Shown: positions 34,110 to 49,100 of the stretch, in pieces
How positions within the stretch are numbered: position 1 is the first letter of the stretch
Layout of the letters: the number at the start of each line of letters is the position of its first letter
DNA from: Rhabdornis inornatus
Lineage: Eukaryota; Chordata; Aves; Passeriformes; Rhabdornithidae
Length of the DNA stretch: 64,000 nucleotides
Reading direction: 5' to 3'
NCBI GenBank assembly: GCA_013397075.1
Contig: VWZS01000638.1
Location: forward strand, 2,430,825 to 2,494,824
Notes under the pieces: generated by a model
Databases searched by the model: none
The model's input: only the letters and a program-made list of their open reading frames with translations
What the model was told of the DNA's origin: nothing
Made by a program: the position numbers and the translations under genes

Positions 34110-37100
34110 CTGTACAAGCACAATATTCGCCTGTTAGAACAGCAGCTAAATGAATTTTTTCAGGCTGTAACTGTTAATAAGAAAAAAATTGAAACACTGT
34201 AGCCAATATTTGAGTCCTTAAGCAACAATGAAAACTAATTACCTTCCCACTGTGATTTACAGACCTGGTTTGACAAGAGGCCAGACCCAACAGATGTGGA
34301 AGAAAAAGGAACTGGAATTTTAATAAGCAGCTCCACAAGCAGCAGCAGATCTTTAGATGGCCACTGGGGGCCCATAGCTGAATTTATGAACTTTGCTTCT
34401 CCTCTATTAAAGGTCATAGGTAGAGAAGCTGTGTGAAATCTTTTTTTCCCTGACACCATCACTCATTTTGGTTTCAGGAAATGTCTTTGGAGATTCCAAA
34501 AGCAATTGTGTGAATGAAATTTGTTTTTCCTTTTTTCTCTGCCAGGAATTCTCTGTCCAGACTTGTGAAGCTTCTTTGACAGAGTGGACTTCACTTTTCT
34601 AAAAAGTTGTTTTGAAAAGAGAATATTTTTAATGCATCTTTTTCTGTGGCTGTTGGCAAATTTTGGTGACATTTTAAGGTATAAGAAAGTTTCCCATGCT
34701 CTTACTTAGAGGAGAAACCTAAATTAGCAGTCTCTCTGAGGGAAAGAAAACTTTGGCCAATACCATTGTTACTTGACAGCTTATTGCAGCCTGTACAGAG
34801 CTCTGGATAAGCTGTGATTTATTTGCCTGCTCTCAGAGCAGTTGGAGAGGAATATTCTGTGTTATTTAGCGAATGTACGGGAAAGGCTGAATGGGAGGTA
34901 TTGAAGTGGGAATATTTAGGGAAGGAGAGGAATTGGATTACTGCAATTGGAGGAATGTAGGAGATGCAGGAAATGCACGCATATCTCATGTTTTAGTAGA
35001 TACACTGTAGCCAGGTAGTGCTTCTTTCATTGATTAGGACTCTGAGACAAGAAATGAGGGAAGGAGACAACTTACCTAAATCTTTCCCAAAGCCAGACAG
35101 CTTAAATCCACCAAATGGTGCTGCCACATCAGTTTTGTTGTATGTGTTAATAAAAACTGTCCCAGCTTCCAGCTTTTCACTGATGTAGAGAGCTTTATTT
35201 ATATCTTTCGTGAAAACTCCTGAAGCTAAGCCATATTCTGTGGCATTTGCCCGTTGCAATACTCCATCAACATCCCTACGCGGGAAAGAAATTATTTAAT
35301 TGCAACTAGGTAAAATAAACAAGTGTTAGAAACCCTCCACCTTCTATGTCATTGAAGCAACTTTTCAGATGGCCTTTCTTCTCCAGTGAGCTATTTTAAA
35401 GATGACTTATTAAGGACAAATCTGTGTGTCAACCTGACAGATCCACGGAAATTCACACTCTTGCTTCAAGCTTCTGAAGCTCATAACCTCACATTTCAAA
35501 GGTTAATATCTATGCTGAGAAATGCCATGGGAAATGTTGCTACTGTGCAACTTGGGAATTAGAGCAATACAAAAATGCCTGTAAAGCAGAGCATGGTAGC
35601 AGATGTTGAATTAGTTTGCTAAAATTTTGTCCAGCTTTACAAGTTAATACAGAATAAAAGCTGGAATTTAAACTGCTATCAAGACACAACTTTTCAGGCC
35701 ATTTCCAGAGTGCTATTTTCTATCTGCATCTCATTACCATACAGCTTCAAAAATCAATAGTAGTTTAAAACTTTAAAAAATTCAATACATTCCCGTAAGA
35801 CTACAGAGTTTATGGATGTGAATTGCTGGTTCTTAACTTTATTATCAAACTGCAGAAGATGAAACCTGACAGAAATATTTATGTGAAGTTTCTATTTAGG
35901 GTTTTAATCTAATCTGTATGTTAAATAATTCTTATGATCTGGAATGAAAGATATTAGAAGTGACAGATGTAATAAGTGTATATTTACAAAATATACAGCG
36001 GAATTTTCATTTGCAACAGTAATGTGCCAGTGTTACACGATACACAGCACTGCAGTCTTCTGTAACAGGAAAAATAAGTAATTCCATTGGGAAAAATACA
36101 CATTTTGTAATTTGATCAAGCTGTTGCAATTACCACACAAACTCCACTAGAACATTTGCACTGAATACTACTGGATATTCAGATTGGTCTAACAAGATTT
36201 AACAAAATACTGTCACTTAGGGTGAAAATGGGAAAATAAAGTTTCTAACAGTAACCAGAGGAGAACATACCCATTTTTAAATTTAGAGATGACCATCACA
36301 GGACCGAAGGATTCTTCCTGGGCAATATACATATGGTCTTCAACATCTGTGAATACAGTGGGTTCCATGAAGAAACCTAAAGAGAGGATAAAGCAGCATT
36401 TGAGCATGGTAAAAGTGCTTAAGGTTTTGCTGTTCTCCAGGCCATTTCTGTCCCATGCTTTGAGGTCAAAAATAGCTTGCAACTTGAAATAGAAAATAGA
36501 CATGAATGAAGTATGAATGGAAATGCATGCACTTCAAGAAAAAGGCAGACAAAAGGGTAAAAGAATGGCCCATATTTACAGATGACAACATGTGCTCTTC
36601 CCTGCCCTGCCTGCTACAGCCCAGGTGACTCCTTGAGAGAAGACCCTGTACTCTAACACAAGGTTACAGCAAGTCAAAGAGGCCACTGTTCTTCTTCCTC
36701 CCCAACAAGAAGATAGATTGTAAGATCTAAATAAAGATCTCATAACTGATACTTCGTTTGCACAGCTTCTCATAATTTGAGACTCTAAAGCTCTCTGGTA
36801 TCATGGGCTTACCTGGTAGTGTTCCCATGATACTGCAACTCCACAAAATACAGCTGAGACAATTGTGACAGCTCTTGCATAAAGTTTAAAGGTGCTAAAT
36901 ACCTCTGGAAAGTATTTTACCTGGTCTACATACTTGTCTTCCTCCATACACCAGAGTGGCTCCTTCTTTTACTCCAGTTTCACAGTATTGCAGCAGCTTT
37001 TCCAAGTGCGCCTTGTGATTTTGCGGACCATGATCTGTAGATCTGTCAAGTGGGTCACCAATTTTCATCTTTTTAATTTCTTCAACCTATGGGTTACCCA

Positions 37101-40100
37101 ATTAAAATGAAGTTACATAACACAGCAATATTGTTAGAGTGAACAGAAATTTGGAATGCTGCATTTTTTGGTGCTATGAAGATTGAATCTAAGAAATTAC
37201 TGGATTCTTAGATATAATGCTTCTCCCTCTTTAAAATGAGGCTTTGTCTTTTGTTTCATAATCTCTAATTACTTCAGAAAGTTTTTGATGCTTTGTTCAT
37301 GTGAATATTCTCTTCTGCTATTAACATAGGCATGTAAAATGTTAACTTTTACCAGTGGTTGATGACTTAAGATAGTGATTTCCTGTTCTTAAGCAAAATA
37401 AATGAATTCTCTAGTGGCACAGCATGGCAACTATTGGATTTTTAATAGTGATCTTTGTATTATTCCAGTTATGCTTCCAATATTCTTTTATTTTTTTTTT
37501 TGACTTTACAGAAACCTTCTTCAATCACATTGACCTGAGTTCAGTAATTATTTGTAATCTTATTTTCCTAGTCAAATATGAGCTATCACTGAAGGTACAA
37601 TATCTATTTAACGGTCTGTGCACTTATCTGTGCATTACTGGTGTAAATATCTCCCTTCAATGCTTCCTTTTAACTCTGTAAGATGTTCCTGAGAAGTAAC
37701 ACTGTCTATCATAAGCAATAATGAGAAATTAAGCAATTGAAAATAAGAAACACAAAATAAACACTATAAAAGTAGTGGATCATTCTGCCACAGCAAAACA
37801 TACGACATATGCTGAAACTTTAGTCCTTGAGTATCTTACCACTTTTTTAACAAACTCATCATGAATTGATTCTTCCACAAACAGCCTGCCAGCTGCAATG
37901 CAGTTTTCTCCTTTGTTGAAATATACTGCTCCCATACCCTGATCAGGAAAAAAATCATTAATATTTATATGCATTTTGTTCAGCCTCCCTTCCATTCTGT
38001 TCCCTTAGGTTGCATGCATTGTTTGTGACCCCAGAAGTTTAATGCTTTATGTAAAAGGATATCAGTAGTGCAACATCTTACTTATGAATTTTAAACACAA
38101 TATAGCTAGTAGGGAAGGTGAATTATTATGACAGAAAATTGATGAAGGATTGATTGATTGATTGATTGATTGATTAACTAAAAATGATATGCCAATAGAG
38201 AGCTCAATTCTTTGTTTTGTTGTAATTTCTAATGCATATTTCTTGTAGTAGTGCCTCTTTGGGGCGGCATGAACAGTTACATTTTGCTGGCATAGAGAAA
38301 TACCTGATCTGTTTTCCAACAGATCTCCAGGTTTTTCATACAAAGGATCCCTGGTACTTTTTTTTTTGGCAAGTCAAGAAGAATATTGCAATACTATGAG
38401 GATGTACCACAAAGGCTTTGAATAAATTTTAAAAGTAACATTACCATTTTTACAGCTCTGTCAAGTTCACAGTCACTGAATATGATCAATGGTGATTTCC
38501 CACCAAGTTCGAGGGAAACTTTCTTCAGGTTAGCAGCTGCACTGTAAAAAAAAAAAGTATTATAAACCCAAAATAGTAATATAAACACAATTTTGAATAT
38601 CTTTTTTTCATTATTTCCTTTGAATCATAACTAGTGAAAATGTGTAAACCTCTATTGTCTAGTAGTTAGTAGAATTCTACATGGTGGTAAATGACCATAT
38701 GTATTTATGCTTTTTCATTACTGCTACATGCACAATAGATCTAGTAAGATACTTCAGAACCAGACTAAGCAGGGTTTATTTATGATTCTTTTGCTGAGAG
38801 TACCTCTTCATGATCTGTTTGCCAGTTGGTGTTGAACCAGTGAATCCAACTTTGCGAACATCTGGATGTTCAGAGAGGTGCTGTCCCACTAAGCCACCTA
38901 TCAGGGTGAGGAAAGCAGTGTAACTGGATGGCACATGGACAATTTTTACTACTCCAGCAGCAGCACTGTAACACAGAAGGAGCTTACACCACAAATCAAA
39001 TACAGTATCCCATCCTTATTTATGTTTGCAGCTTTATTTTGTATGACTACGAAAATCTTGGATCCCATTTGTGTCTCCAAATTCTCCCATCTGTCTGAAC
39101 TAAAGAGCTTCTTAATATTCCTCTGTAGGTAGAATAATCTAATTTGTAAGCCTGCCCCATATAATTACTTTGTCACTTTTCTTCCTTAGGGGAAGGAGGA
39201 AAAGGGTGACATCAGGCAACATAGTGTGGACTATGAATCCACATTTTACCAGCTTGCTCTAGGTCTCAGAGTAATTTCTGATGACAAAATTAGGAGAAAA
39301 AATGGAGTTTTACAATCAAGTGAACATGTTTCTCTGTAATGCATTATTTTCCAGAGTGTTTGTGTCAACTCTGTAAACTTGTAAAGGATGTAGGCTGACA
39401 GCTCCTACTACTAACTAAAGCCAGATTTTTCCAATTGTCTTCTGGAAACGTGTGAAATTGCTGCATGAAGAGTACCTAGTACCTATGAACATACCTATGT
39501 AATAGATCTTCAAAAAGGTGAAGAAGTTCACCAGTTTTAGCACAACTTCTCCTAGAAAAATTATGAGTTGAAATTTTACCTGAACCAGGAAGAATATTTA
39601 TAACACCCTTAGGAAATCCAGCTTTAGCTGAGAGTTCTGCAAACTTCAAGGAAGTCAGAGGTGTGACCTAAGTAGAAACATTTAGATTAGGTCTCCTATT
39701 TTAATCAAATGCATGACGATACCTTTTACATTCAATACATCTCAGTTTTGATACAATATTCACCTTCTTACACTATTGGCAAATTAGAAGTGATGGCTTC
39801 TAATTAGAAGAAAGAATTATTATTCTAATTAGAATAAAAGAATTATTTCTTGAAAAGGAGATTAGCACCAGAGCAGAATTGGAGTCAATCAGTACTTTGT
39901 ATCACCATGGCAGTTTGTATTATTACAAAGGCACTTTCAAATATATGATGCAGTTAACCTATGACACATTTAGGCAATATCTGCTATATTGCCTAAATCA
40001 TTTTGCCTGAACAGAGGCATCTGGGCCATCAATATATTTCTTTGTGCTTTTACCTGAGCTGGTTTGAGTACAAGGGTGTTGCCTGCAGCCAAGCATGCTG

Positions 40101-43100
40101 CGCTCTTCCATGCAAGCATCATCAGTGGGTAATTCCAGGGGATAATTATTGCACACACACTTCAGGTAGGGAAAAACAGGAAAAGATTACATATTTCATG
40201 GCAGCTTTTCAATGGCTTTTCTGCATGTCTCAAGGATGTCACCAAGAAGAAAAAGTGATACTCACCCAATTGGCTCTTTCTTGGTGAATGTTAGATTATG
40301 GTTTGGCCGGGCCTGATTAATTGGAATTGTAGCACCCTGAAAAACAGAGGAAGGACAAATCTTCATACTGATTTATATTTTTTATTACAAATATATTTGC
40401 CATGTAAGTACATTTCAGAAAGCTACAGAGTAGGCTTCAAAACCACAAGCATTTTTCCATCAGGGAAAGAGGCACAGATGCTTCTTCTGTATGATTTCCT
40501 ACTGTGGATACAGCAGACAAGTCCTGACTGTCAGCTGGATGAAATAACAGCATAGATTTAAAAGAAAAAAAAAAGTATGGGAGAACATAAAGTGGGGCCT
40601 GATGAACAAAAAAAAACGCTGGATGATATTCTTGACTGATCTTAAAGATACTGGAGGAAATGCTCTTGAACGTGTGCCACACGCTGTGCCATCAAGCAAA
40701 CTCACCAGCCTTGGTCAGACTGGAGCAAAACACAAATCTCTGCACTTCTCTGCATGATGAGCACAGTGACATTCTGTCCCACGAATAATCAAGAGCTGAC
40801 CAAGCAAATATATCCACTGTGACACTTCAGCTGATTTCTTAGATATTTAAAGCCACATTCTAAATCCATACGCTCCAGCTGGAGGTGGAGTATCCTTTTG
40901 TATTGACAGGGAGACCCATTCTAGGTAAAATTCTAATTTTGCTTTAGTTTTTAATTCCTCACTTACTTTTTTTCCTTTTACTACTTTTTGGCACTGTTTC
41001 AGAAGAATAACAACAAAAAAGAAGTGTAGAGAAGCACTGGCATCGGTCATTTCCTTTATGTATTCACTTGCCTGAATTTTGTCACACCATCCAGCAAAGT
41101 ATCTGAACGTTTGCACAGACATTCCAATATGAGTCTTCAGAGCTAAAGTGTAGACAGCTCCTGAGTCAATAGATTCTATTGTCGCTAACTCTTCTTGATG
41201 TTCTTCCATTAGGTCTGCAAGTCTTTAATAAAAATGTTAAAAATCAAAGGGAAATGACATCTAACCACTAGACAGCCTGGAATTATATTAGGTGTGGAAA
41301 AGAAGCATAATCAAAATAGCATTCCCACTAAATTTGGAGGTGGAGCCACTGCTCCTTCACATCAGTAAGGGACTGAACAATTGCCCATTAGTCTGCAAAT
41401 GCCTTCACACTGGCCATAAACTGTGCAAACTCACTTGAGGTGTAAGACCGTAGAAAGTATTACTAAGTTGATAATAACTATTAAAGGGTCTCAAAAATGC
41501 ATCTGCACAGATTGATACCTGTACTTATAAGGCACTACTGCTGGTTTAGTTGTCCCCTGTTCAGGTCTGTTTGCATCAATGAATTCTCACATTCAGTTTC
41601 AGTCCTTCACATTGTCTCACATGTTTTTCTTCAGTTTCTTTCTGTGATTTGCTACTCAGACATATAATCAATGCTCCTGTGTGATTTTAAGAGCTTAAAA
41701 AAGGGCATTTTTGATCCTGCAAGGAGTATTAAAAACTGGGTGTGAAACCTGTGAAATTTTCCCATTACATAAATTATGGCCATTTAAAGCATTTGCAGAG
41801 CGGTGGGAAAATGCTCTTTAATACCTGTTTTAAGTGTATCTTGGAGACCCAGCTATAGGCCAGGGTACTGGCAGTGTTGTGTAGAGAATGGATTTGGGCA
41901 TGTCAGGGACAAAGGAGAAGGTTCCATTTAAAGTGCACTTGGTATCTTCTATTAATGATTCCTTAAGACAAAGCAGCAGAGCTAGGAGCTTTAATGCCAT
42001 ACACATTCTCTTTGGTTCAGCATTCAAAATCCCCAGTTTGTACAGAGGCCAGAGAAGGGGCCTTATTTCAAATAAGGTGGTCCAGAGACAGCTTTTATCC
42101 ACTGAGAATGGCTTGCAACATAAACACTCTAGTGTTTTATCCTAGAGAATGAGTTCCCTAAGCAAAGCGTTTAATCCAGGGATAACCTACACAGTGTAGA
42201 GGAGCTGTATTTTCCATATACCTAATACAGCTATTCTTGCAAATCTTCCAAGTGTAAAACAGAGCAGGAGTTTTCACACCTTAAAATTTTCTCTTTAGGG
42301 CAGAGCTGACTTGGTCTCTCAAGTACTCTACATTCCTGAAATTAAACACAAGTTTATGCATGCTTTGAATATGTGCACACTTGTGAAAAGCTTAAGTGAC
42401 CAGGTGTATTAAATGTTCAGTTCTGACTTGCCCATTTTCTCTTGTGATGACTACTAACTGCAGGCCTTTTTCCATGGCCTGGTCACACACTTTATATGAT
42501 AAACAAAGTTTTTGCCTTTGCTTTCATTCTTTTTTGCTAAGATTCCTGCAATGTCTTGTAAAACATGTGGCATCTTTTCAGGAGTAGCAACCTGAAAAAG
42601 TAGCTTCTTTACTCATGTCTACTCATTTATTTGCATGTTTAGACCTGAAAAAGCAATGAAAAGCTCACAAAAATGCAAGCTGTCCTGTATTTACCTGTAC
42701 AGGATTCGCCCTCTTTCCCTTGCATTCATCTTTCCCCATTCACCATTTTCAAATGCCTCCTTTGCCGCTGCCACTGCCTTGTCAACATCAGCCAGTGAGG
42801 CAGAAGATACACTGGCTATTACCTGTGCAAAGGTAGCATTGTGTTAGCTCAGGAAGAAACATTGGGATGCAGTGTTACTCCCTCCTCTCAAACTTCTTGA
42901 CTGGGTATAAGCAAATACCGAATTTTTAACTTAATTACAGTTGTTGTGGGTGAGCCAGGCTGCAAAAAGTCCAGACACAACTGAGGTGGCAGAATTTGGA
43001 GGACACTGCAGGGACTCAACTTTCTCAAGCTTTCTTCTTCTTCAAAGCAAGGTGCATTGTCCCACTGGATCTCACCCTCTCTTTCCATATGTAAAACCAA

Positions 43101-46100
43101 TGTGATATTACAAAAGCGGCAAGTCCTTATATGTGGTATCACAATCTAGTATCTAAACATGCTAAAACAACTCCCACATCTTCCATTTCTAAGGAATGGA
43201 GTTTCTGTTATCTTAAACCACCATAAACATACAGTATTTTAAGATGATTGTGTTCTATAAACACATACATTGTAAATCCTAATAAAAAATTTTCATGACT
43301 TTTATTCCATCATATAATGAGTTACAGGAAAAGTATCAGAGTCTCACTTCTGATGATAATGGAATTTAAGTCATTGATTTCAGCAGACTTTATTTACTCC
43401 AGAATTAAATGAAAACTACATGGACATCAAAATCACTTCTCTTATTTATAATTCACAGTTATGAGTTGCTCAACCAATAATGGGTAGTTCAGGGCTGAAG
43501 TACAACAGTATGTATTTTCCTATTGGAAAGTTATTTTTCTTACTGGGAATTTAAAGGGACATTTTAATGTCAAGCTTACCCTAAGATCAGACTTATAAAA
43601 AAAGTAAAAAAAAATGAAGTTGATTACTGACAGGAAATATACCAAATATCCTAAAATAAATACTTTTTTAGCAAATAAACTCCAGCAATTTATGTTTGCA
43701 AAGCTAAATAAGAATGAAACCAAGGTAAAATATTCAGCTGGGTATGAAAAGTGATGTAATAATTGAAGTGGAAGTAGGTTACTTTTACTTTGCAGCTTGA
43801 CTCAAATGGAAAAAATGGTAGAATACACAAAATGTGAAGTAAATTGAAACTTATTTCTTAATTATTGAAAATTATTTCTTAAGGTTGCTCAATTTAGTAT
43901 ATTGTTTTAAAATTAGCAATATTTGGGTAATGTTTTAGATTTTTTTAACAGACAAAAACAATGAGATAAACTGGTATTGATCATATTTAGAAATTACTTA
44001 CTGATCCATCTGCTGGATTTACAGTGTCAAACGTTTTTCCATCATCAGCATCTATAAATTGCCCATTTATGAAACATTGGTACGGCATATTCACAGTCAT
44101 ATTGTTCAAATTTTTTGAAACCTGGGTGAAATAAACAACAAATCATTTTAAATTTATAATAATTAATATTTTAATGTAGCTTAACAAGCATTTGATATCT
44201 GCAGCCAATATCCAGACACATTTTAGCCTGTATATGTGGCTGTTAGAAGTAAAATGTAATGGAAACTAAATACAGATATATAGAATTTTGTATAACCAGA
44301 TATTTGTTTGCTCTCCTACTGCATCAAGCAATCGAACAAAGGTATTGTCTGCCCTCCCCTAGAACCCAAGAAAGGCTAAGCAGTAAGTGCAAAGTAAAAG
44401 GCCTTACATAATTAATGACTAACTCTTCTTCTTTGTCTTCTCCTCTGAGTTTTCTGACAACCATCTGAATAAAGTCTGCAAACTTAGTGGCCATATACAC
44501 ATCTTCATTCTGTAGCTGAAGTCCACTATGCTTCTGTTTGATCTCTTCTAGCATTCTAAAGATTTTGAAGAAGGAGTAAGTTTAATCTAAAATGAAAGAA
44601 TTCTCCAGATAATGGAATCATTAGAAGGTCAAAAGGGATCAAAACTGGGCCTCAGTTTGTATGCATGTGAATATGTGTGTGTGTTTCTCTGACAAGGGCA
44701 CAGAAGTCATGCATTTTCCTGAAATCTGTTGGTTTAATTGTGGATGCTATGAAAAAGAAAATGTTACTTCTGGAACACTCTTAGGTAAATTTTGAAAATC
44801 AGTTACAAGAAGATATTGATATGCCATTGGAAAACAATATTTGGGACTACTCCAACCAATATATAGAGGACACTGAGATTGGTAAGCAATCAGCACAATA
44901 ATCAGTTTGTTTTAAAATGCTGGTTTTTTATTATGGTCTATGTTGCAAAAAGAAGGCAAACGAGGTGGCCCAAGCCATAACAAAGTCAGTGCATCTGTAA
45001 GCACGGGCTCAATTCTTTCTGTGAAAAGCTTCTCTTTCCCTCTGGGGAGTTCTTTGCCCAGGTTGCCAGTCAATCCCCTGGTCTGCAGACACCTGTGGCT
45101 GCACACAGACAGGTTTGAGCATCACCATGCTCCCCTGGGGAGGATGTTCTTGAAGTTAAGGGGAATTTTCCTCCAGTGGAAAGAGCAGGATTACATCAAT
45201 ATCTCATAACTTTCGGAAAAGAACTGTACATGTTTTAACTGTACAGGTAAGAAAGGGAATAGTAAGAGTATTGGAAAGCACAGAGGGATTATTTTTTTAA
45301 CACCACTGAATTAAAGGCACCATGACAATTTTTTCATTAACTTCAGCTATACAGTTTTGTTATTTTGAATATTCTTACCTGACAACATGCATAGAGGATG
45401 CTCCAGATTTGAAGAAGTCTGTGGAATCCTCAATCATGGAAACATTGCTTAAAATTCCCTTCCAAATTGCCTAATAATACATAACAATAACAGTGGCAAT
45501 AATGAATAATCCTCTAATAGCAAAAAGTATTTATCAAACTGTATTTTCTATGGTATCTGTGTCTACAACATATATTATTTCAAAGGTTTCTAAACCACAA
45601 AGTAATTTTAAGAGGGTCTAAAACAGTCTAGAGACATGATGTCAGACAAGAAATTTTTCAGTATAATTAGATGATCAAAATATAGTATTTTGTCAATGGC
45701 AATTTTACCCAATCAGGCAAGAAACCTGAATGGTGCAATGCTAAAAAATTTCAGGCCCATTTTAAAATTTTTTTTTATCCTCCAAGTAGTAAGTTCCCAT
45801 TGCATAACAGAATGTGTCATCGGTACAGGCAGGGACAGCCTGGGGCACTTTATGAACAGATTGATGGCATTTCAGGCACCTGGCCAGAGCCGAGAAGTAG
45901 TTTAAGCTGCATGCATGAGATGGAGAAATAAACAGTCAAACAACTGGTGATGTAATATTTCAATTAATTATAACTGAGTTTCAGAGTTAGCAGGCAGTGT
46001 AACCAACTGATGAGTTTATACTTATTTTCATGATTTTCTCAGTTATTCAATAGCTCCAGGCAGCATTTAGATTGCTGGCAAGCAGGTTCAAGGTAATCTT

Positions 46101-49100
46101 GAAGCAGCAGCTTAAAATATTAGTGCATGAAGCTGCCTGACCTGTGCCAAAAGTTAATAACCCTGCAGCAGAGTTAGCACAAGGGAAGACATCTATGATT
46201 CATTTGCTCTGGCACAAAACTTCAATGACAAACGTGGCTTTCAGCTAAGCCCCTGACACGACAGAGGGATGGATTTCGGGAGAGGGCAGAAAAGTTCCTC
46301 TCTGGCTATGAGTGGTTTCTGCTCCAGTTTTTCCCATCCCTCTGGAAGCCTGCCCCTTGTGTGTGATTGTGACAGAAGAGACAGTGCCCATAGGTACAGA
46401 GAGAAAACTGCTGCCTTTTGCTTTCAGAAGGCTGTTCTGAGACTCCCTGGAGCTTGTCCAATAGGCCCATTCTGAGCACATCCTAATGATGAACACCACA
46501 GTGAAGAAAGGATTCCAAGAACTGTCCGAGTCTGCCAGTGTTGAAAACCTCACTTCTGTGAGGTGAAGCTCTGTTTGTTTTTCCTCACTCCCACCTTCAT
46601 AATTCGTACACATTTACCATTACTGATCCTGCACCCAGTGTTTTTGTATCACTTGTATCTGAAAGGAAACTTTGTAAAGTGAGACAAATACACCAGTGAA
46701 TTCCCAATTCCACCTGAATTAAACTAAATAACTAAAGTTTCATCCCCATATACTTTGAGTATATTTTATAAAAAAATTATTTGCATGACTAAACAAAAGA
46801 TATGCCTTGCCAAAAATAAGTACGTAATGCTTTTGTCTGAATAATATCCCACTAAAGCAGTTCAGTGAATTACTCGGATATCTTCTGCAATCTTTTTCTC
46901 CTCTTCTGTAAGTTCCAGGGCAGTTGTTTCATCAGCAGAGAAGTATTTAGATGCAGGGATCATTCTTCCATCCTCAAACTGCAGATTTCTCACTAGTACC
47001 TGAAAAATGTGAGGATATGATTTTAAATTGTTTGGGAGATAGTACATCCTTGGGTGAAGAGTATTTAGGCATTAATAGTGATTGAAATAGTGAAATAAAT
47101 GGCCTGCAGGAAAGCTGATATGATGCAGGCAATTTAGCACAGACCACTTGTACCTGTCTTTCAGATTCTCTCCTAGTAAGAATACATTTTACTCCATATA
47201 GGAAACTATTATGGATTGAGTGAAAAGCAAAACATTAAATTAATGTCTTCTCTATAGGATGGTAGAGGATTGATAGCTGCCAGTCATTAGCACCTGGATT
47301 TATCTAACTTGACAATTCCACACTACTTGCCCTTCTTGCTAAAACTATTCCATCCATGCTTATGTTTGCCAGACTGAGCACTTACCATCTTCCCATCATT
47401 TCCAAAAACGACTAGACCATTCTTTGTCACAAGTCCTGGTCTTGAAGCACCTTTTATTGCTAGCTCTTGTCCAGCAGGCACTGAAGCACCAAGTAATGAT
47501 GACCCATAAAAAGTAACCATCTAAAAAGAAATGTAATTAAAAGTGCACAATTTCTAAATGTGCTGCAAAATTTTAACAATTTCATGATAGTGTTTTGAAA
47601 CTTTAATATAATAGAAATAAAATACAATTACTTACACATGAAAAACAGGTTACAACATTTCTAAATCTTTACAACTCAGAATGTGTAAAACTTTGCAAAT
47701 TGCCAAAGCCTGCAAAGCAGCTAAACTGTAACAATGTGCATGCTGCAACCAGTGCAGGAAAGGGAGCAGCTTTTGTCAGTGCATGCCCAGAGTGAGGGGA
47801 CCACTCACCCTATAAAATTTCATAGATTTATTCCTGCAAAGTATCTAGGCCCAAATCTCCTTAAAATTAAACCCTCTGTTATTTCAGCAGCTTGCAGTGT
47901 TTCATTTTGCTGTCAATATTGTGATGTTGGCCACTGTACATGGGCTGTATTATACTGTAATGCATACCTGTTTCCCAAAATTACTGGCACAGTTTGGTTC
48001 TAATCTTGGTACCTTTGTACCATGTCTCTTTTTCTTTTTTCAGATATTGTACTTATCTTTCTTCAAATTAAACCAATCTGCGATTAAAAACTCTTAACTA
48101 CTGTGTTCCGTTCATTTCTTTAGATGCCTGTTCTAGATACACACAAAACACGTACTGATCAAATTAGAGCTACTCCAATGTAACAGTCATTTGTATTCAC
48201 CTGTATGCAGACATCTTTAATTTTATAATAAAAAAGAGTCAAAAAGAGGGTATAGAGAGGAATATTCTTCTGGTTTTCAGAGCATACCTGTCCATTTATT
48301 GTTGTCCATGCTCCAGGCACTTTATCATGCCCTCGAATCCAGTTGTGCAAAGCTGTGGCAGGTTGGTCCCAGGAGATCTAGGAAATCAAGACATGCCAGG
48401 ATGCACCACTGCACCTTCTCAACCATAAACAAGATCATCCAATGCAGTAGGGATGCTTAGATAAAATAACTTCCATCTGGAAATTCAACTAATTAAATTA
48501 ATTTTTTTTATCTCTTGTTTGTATGGCCTGTGTTATTTTTTGGCACTAGAAGGAAAGGTGCCAAAACTTCCTTTTCCTAAAATCCTATTTCTGGTAGAGA
48601 ATTTCATATGGCCTGTAGGCAAACAAAGAGAGTGATCTTGACTCAATGTTGTATTCACAAGTGCCAGGACTGAGAGACGGGACTTCAGTAGCGGAAGGGG
48701 TGCAAAAAGTAATCCAAGTGAAAAGCCAAAGCCCGAGCAAAAAGAAGTCTGAGTGGTTTATTGAAGGCAAAGTGTCCGAGCACAGACATACAGGGCATTG
48801 AAATCCGAACTCAGAGTGAAAGTAGTTTATTAAAGTCTGTCATTATTCTCACAGCTGAGCCTTATATACTGTTACAGTTCCAAGCAGTTACAGCTCTAAG
48901 CAGTGACATCTCTAAGTAAAATTTTTCCCACTAGTACAGAATCAGCCTATTGTTTGAATTGCTTGGCAGCCTTACAAAACCACATAGTTTCAAAGACCTC
49001 TCTAGCTGAATATGCTGTGCTTTTTCATACCTACAAGCTCCTGTTCCAGGCCATAATATCTTCTGCTGTGCTTTCTGTTCCATCTCCCATTTGTTTTACC

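Larger units (their letters stand above)
34110..47385. other. ALDH1L2 introns between exons 23 and 7 (noncoding parts)
   Basis: The introns of more than 300 bases are 34110-35075, 35276-36270, 36377-36920, 37087-37839, 37939-38444, 38898-39579, 39668-40053, 40337-41071, 41223-42694, 42823-44001, 44556-45378, 45471-46873 and 47000-47385. Apart from the TTGA microsatellite in 37939-38444 I see no repeat or RNA gene. Open frames such as 46245-46613 (minus) have no coding character. Confidence 0.65.

Noticed and set aside
46245..46613. 122-codon minus-strand open frame in an ALDH1L2 intron
   Set aside because: It lies between exons 9 and 8, whose join is exact without it. No family resemblance.
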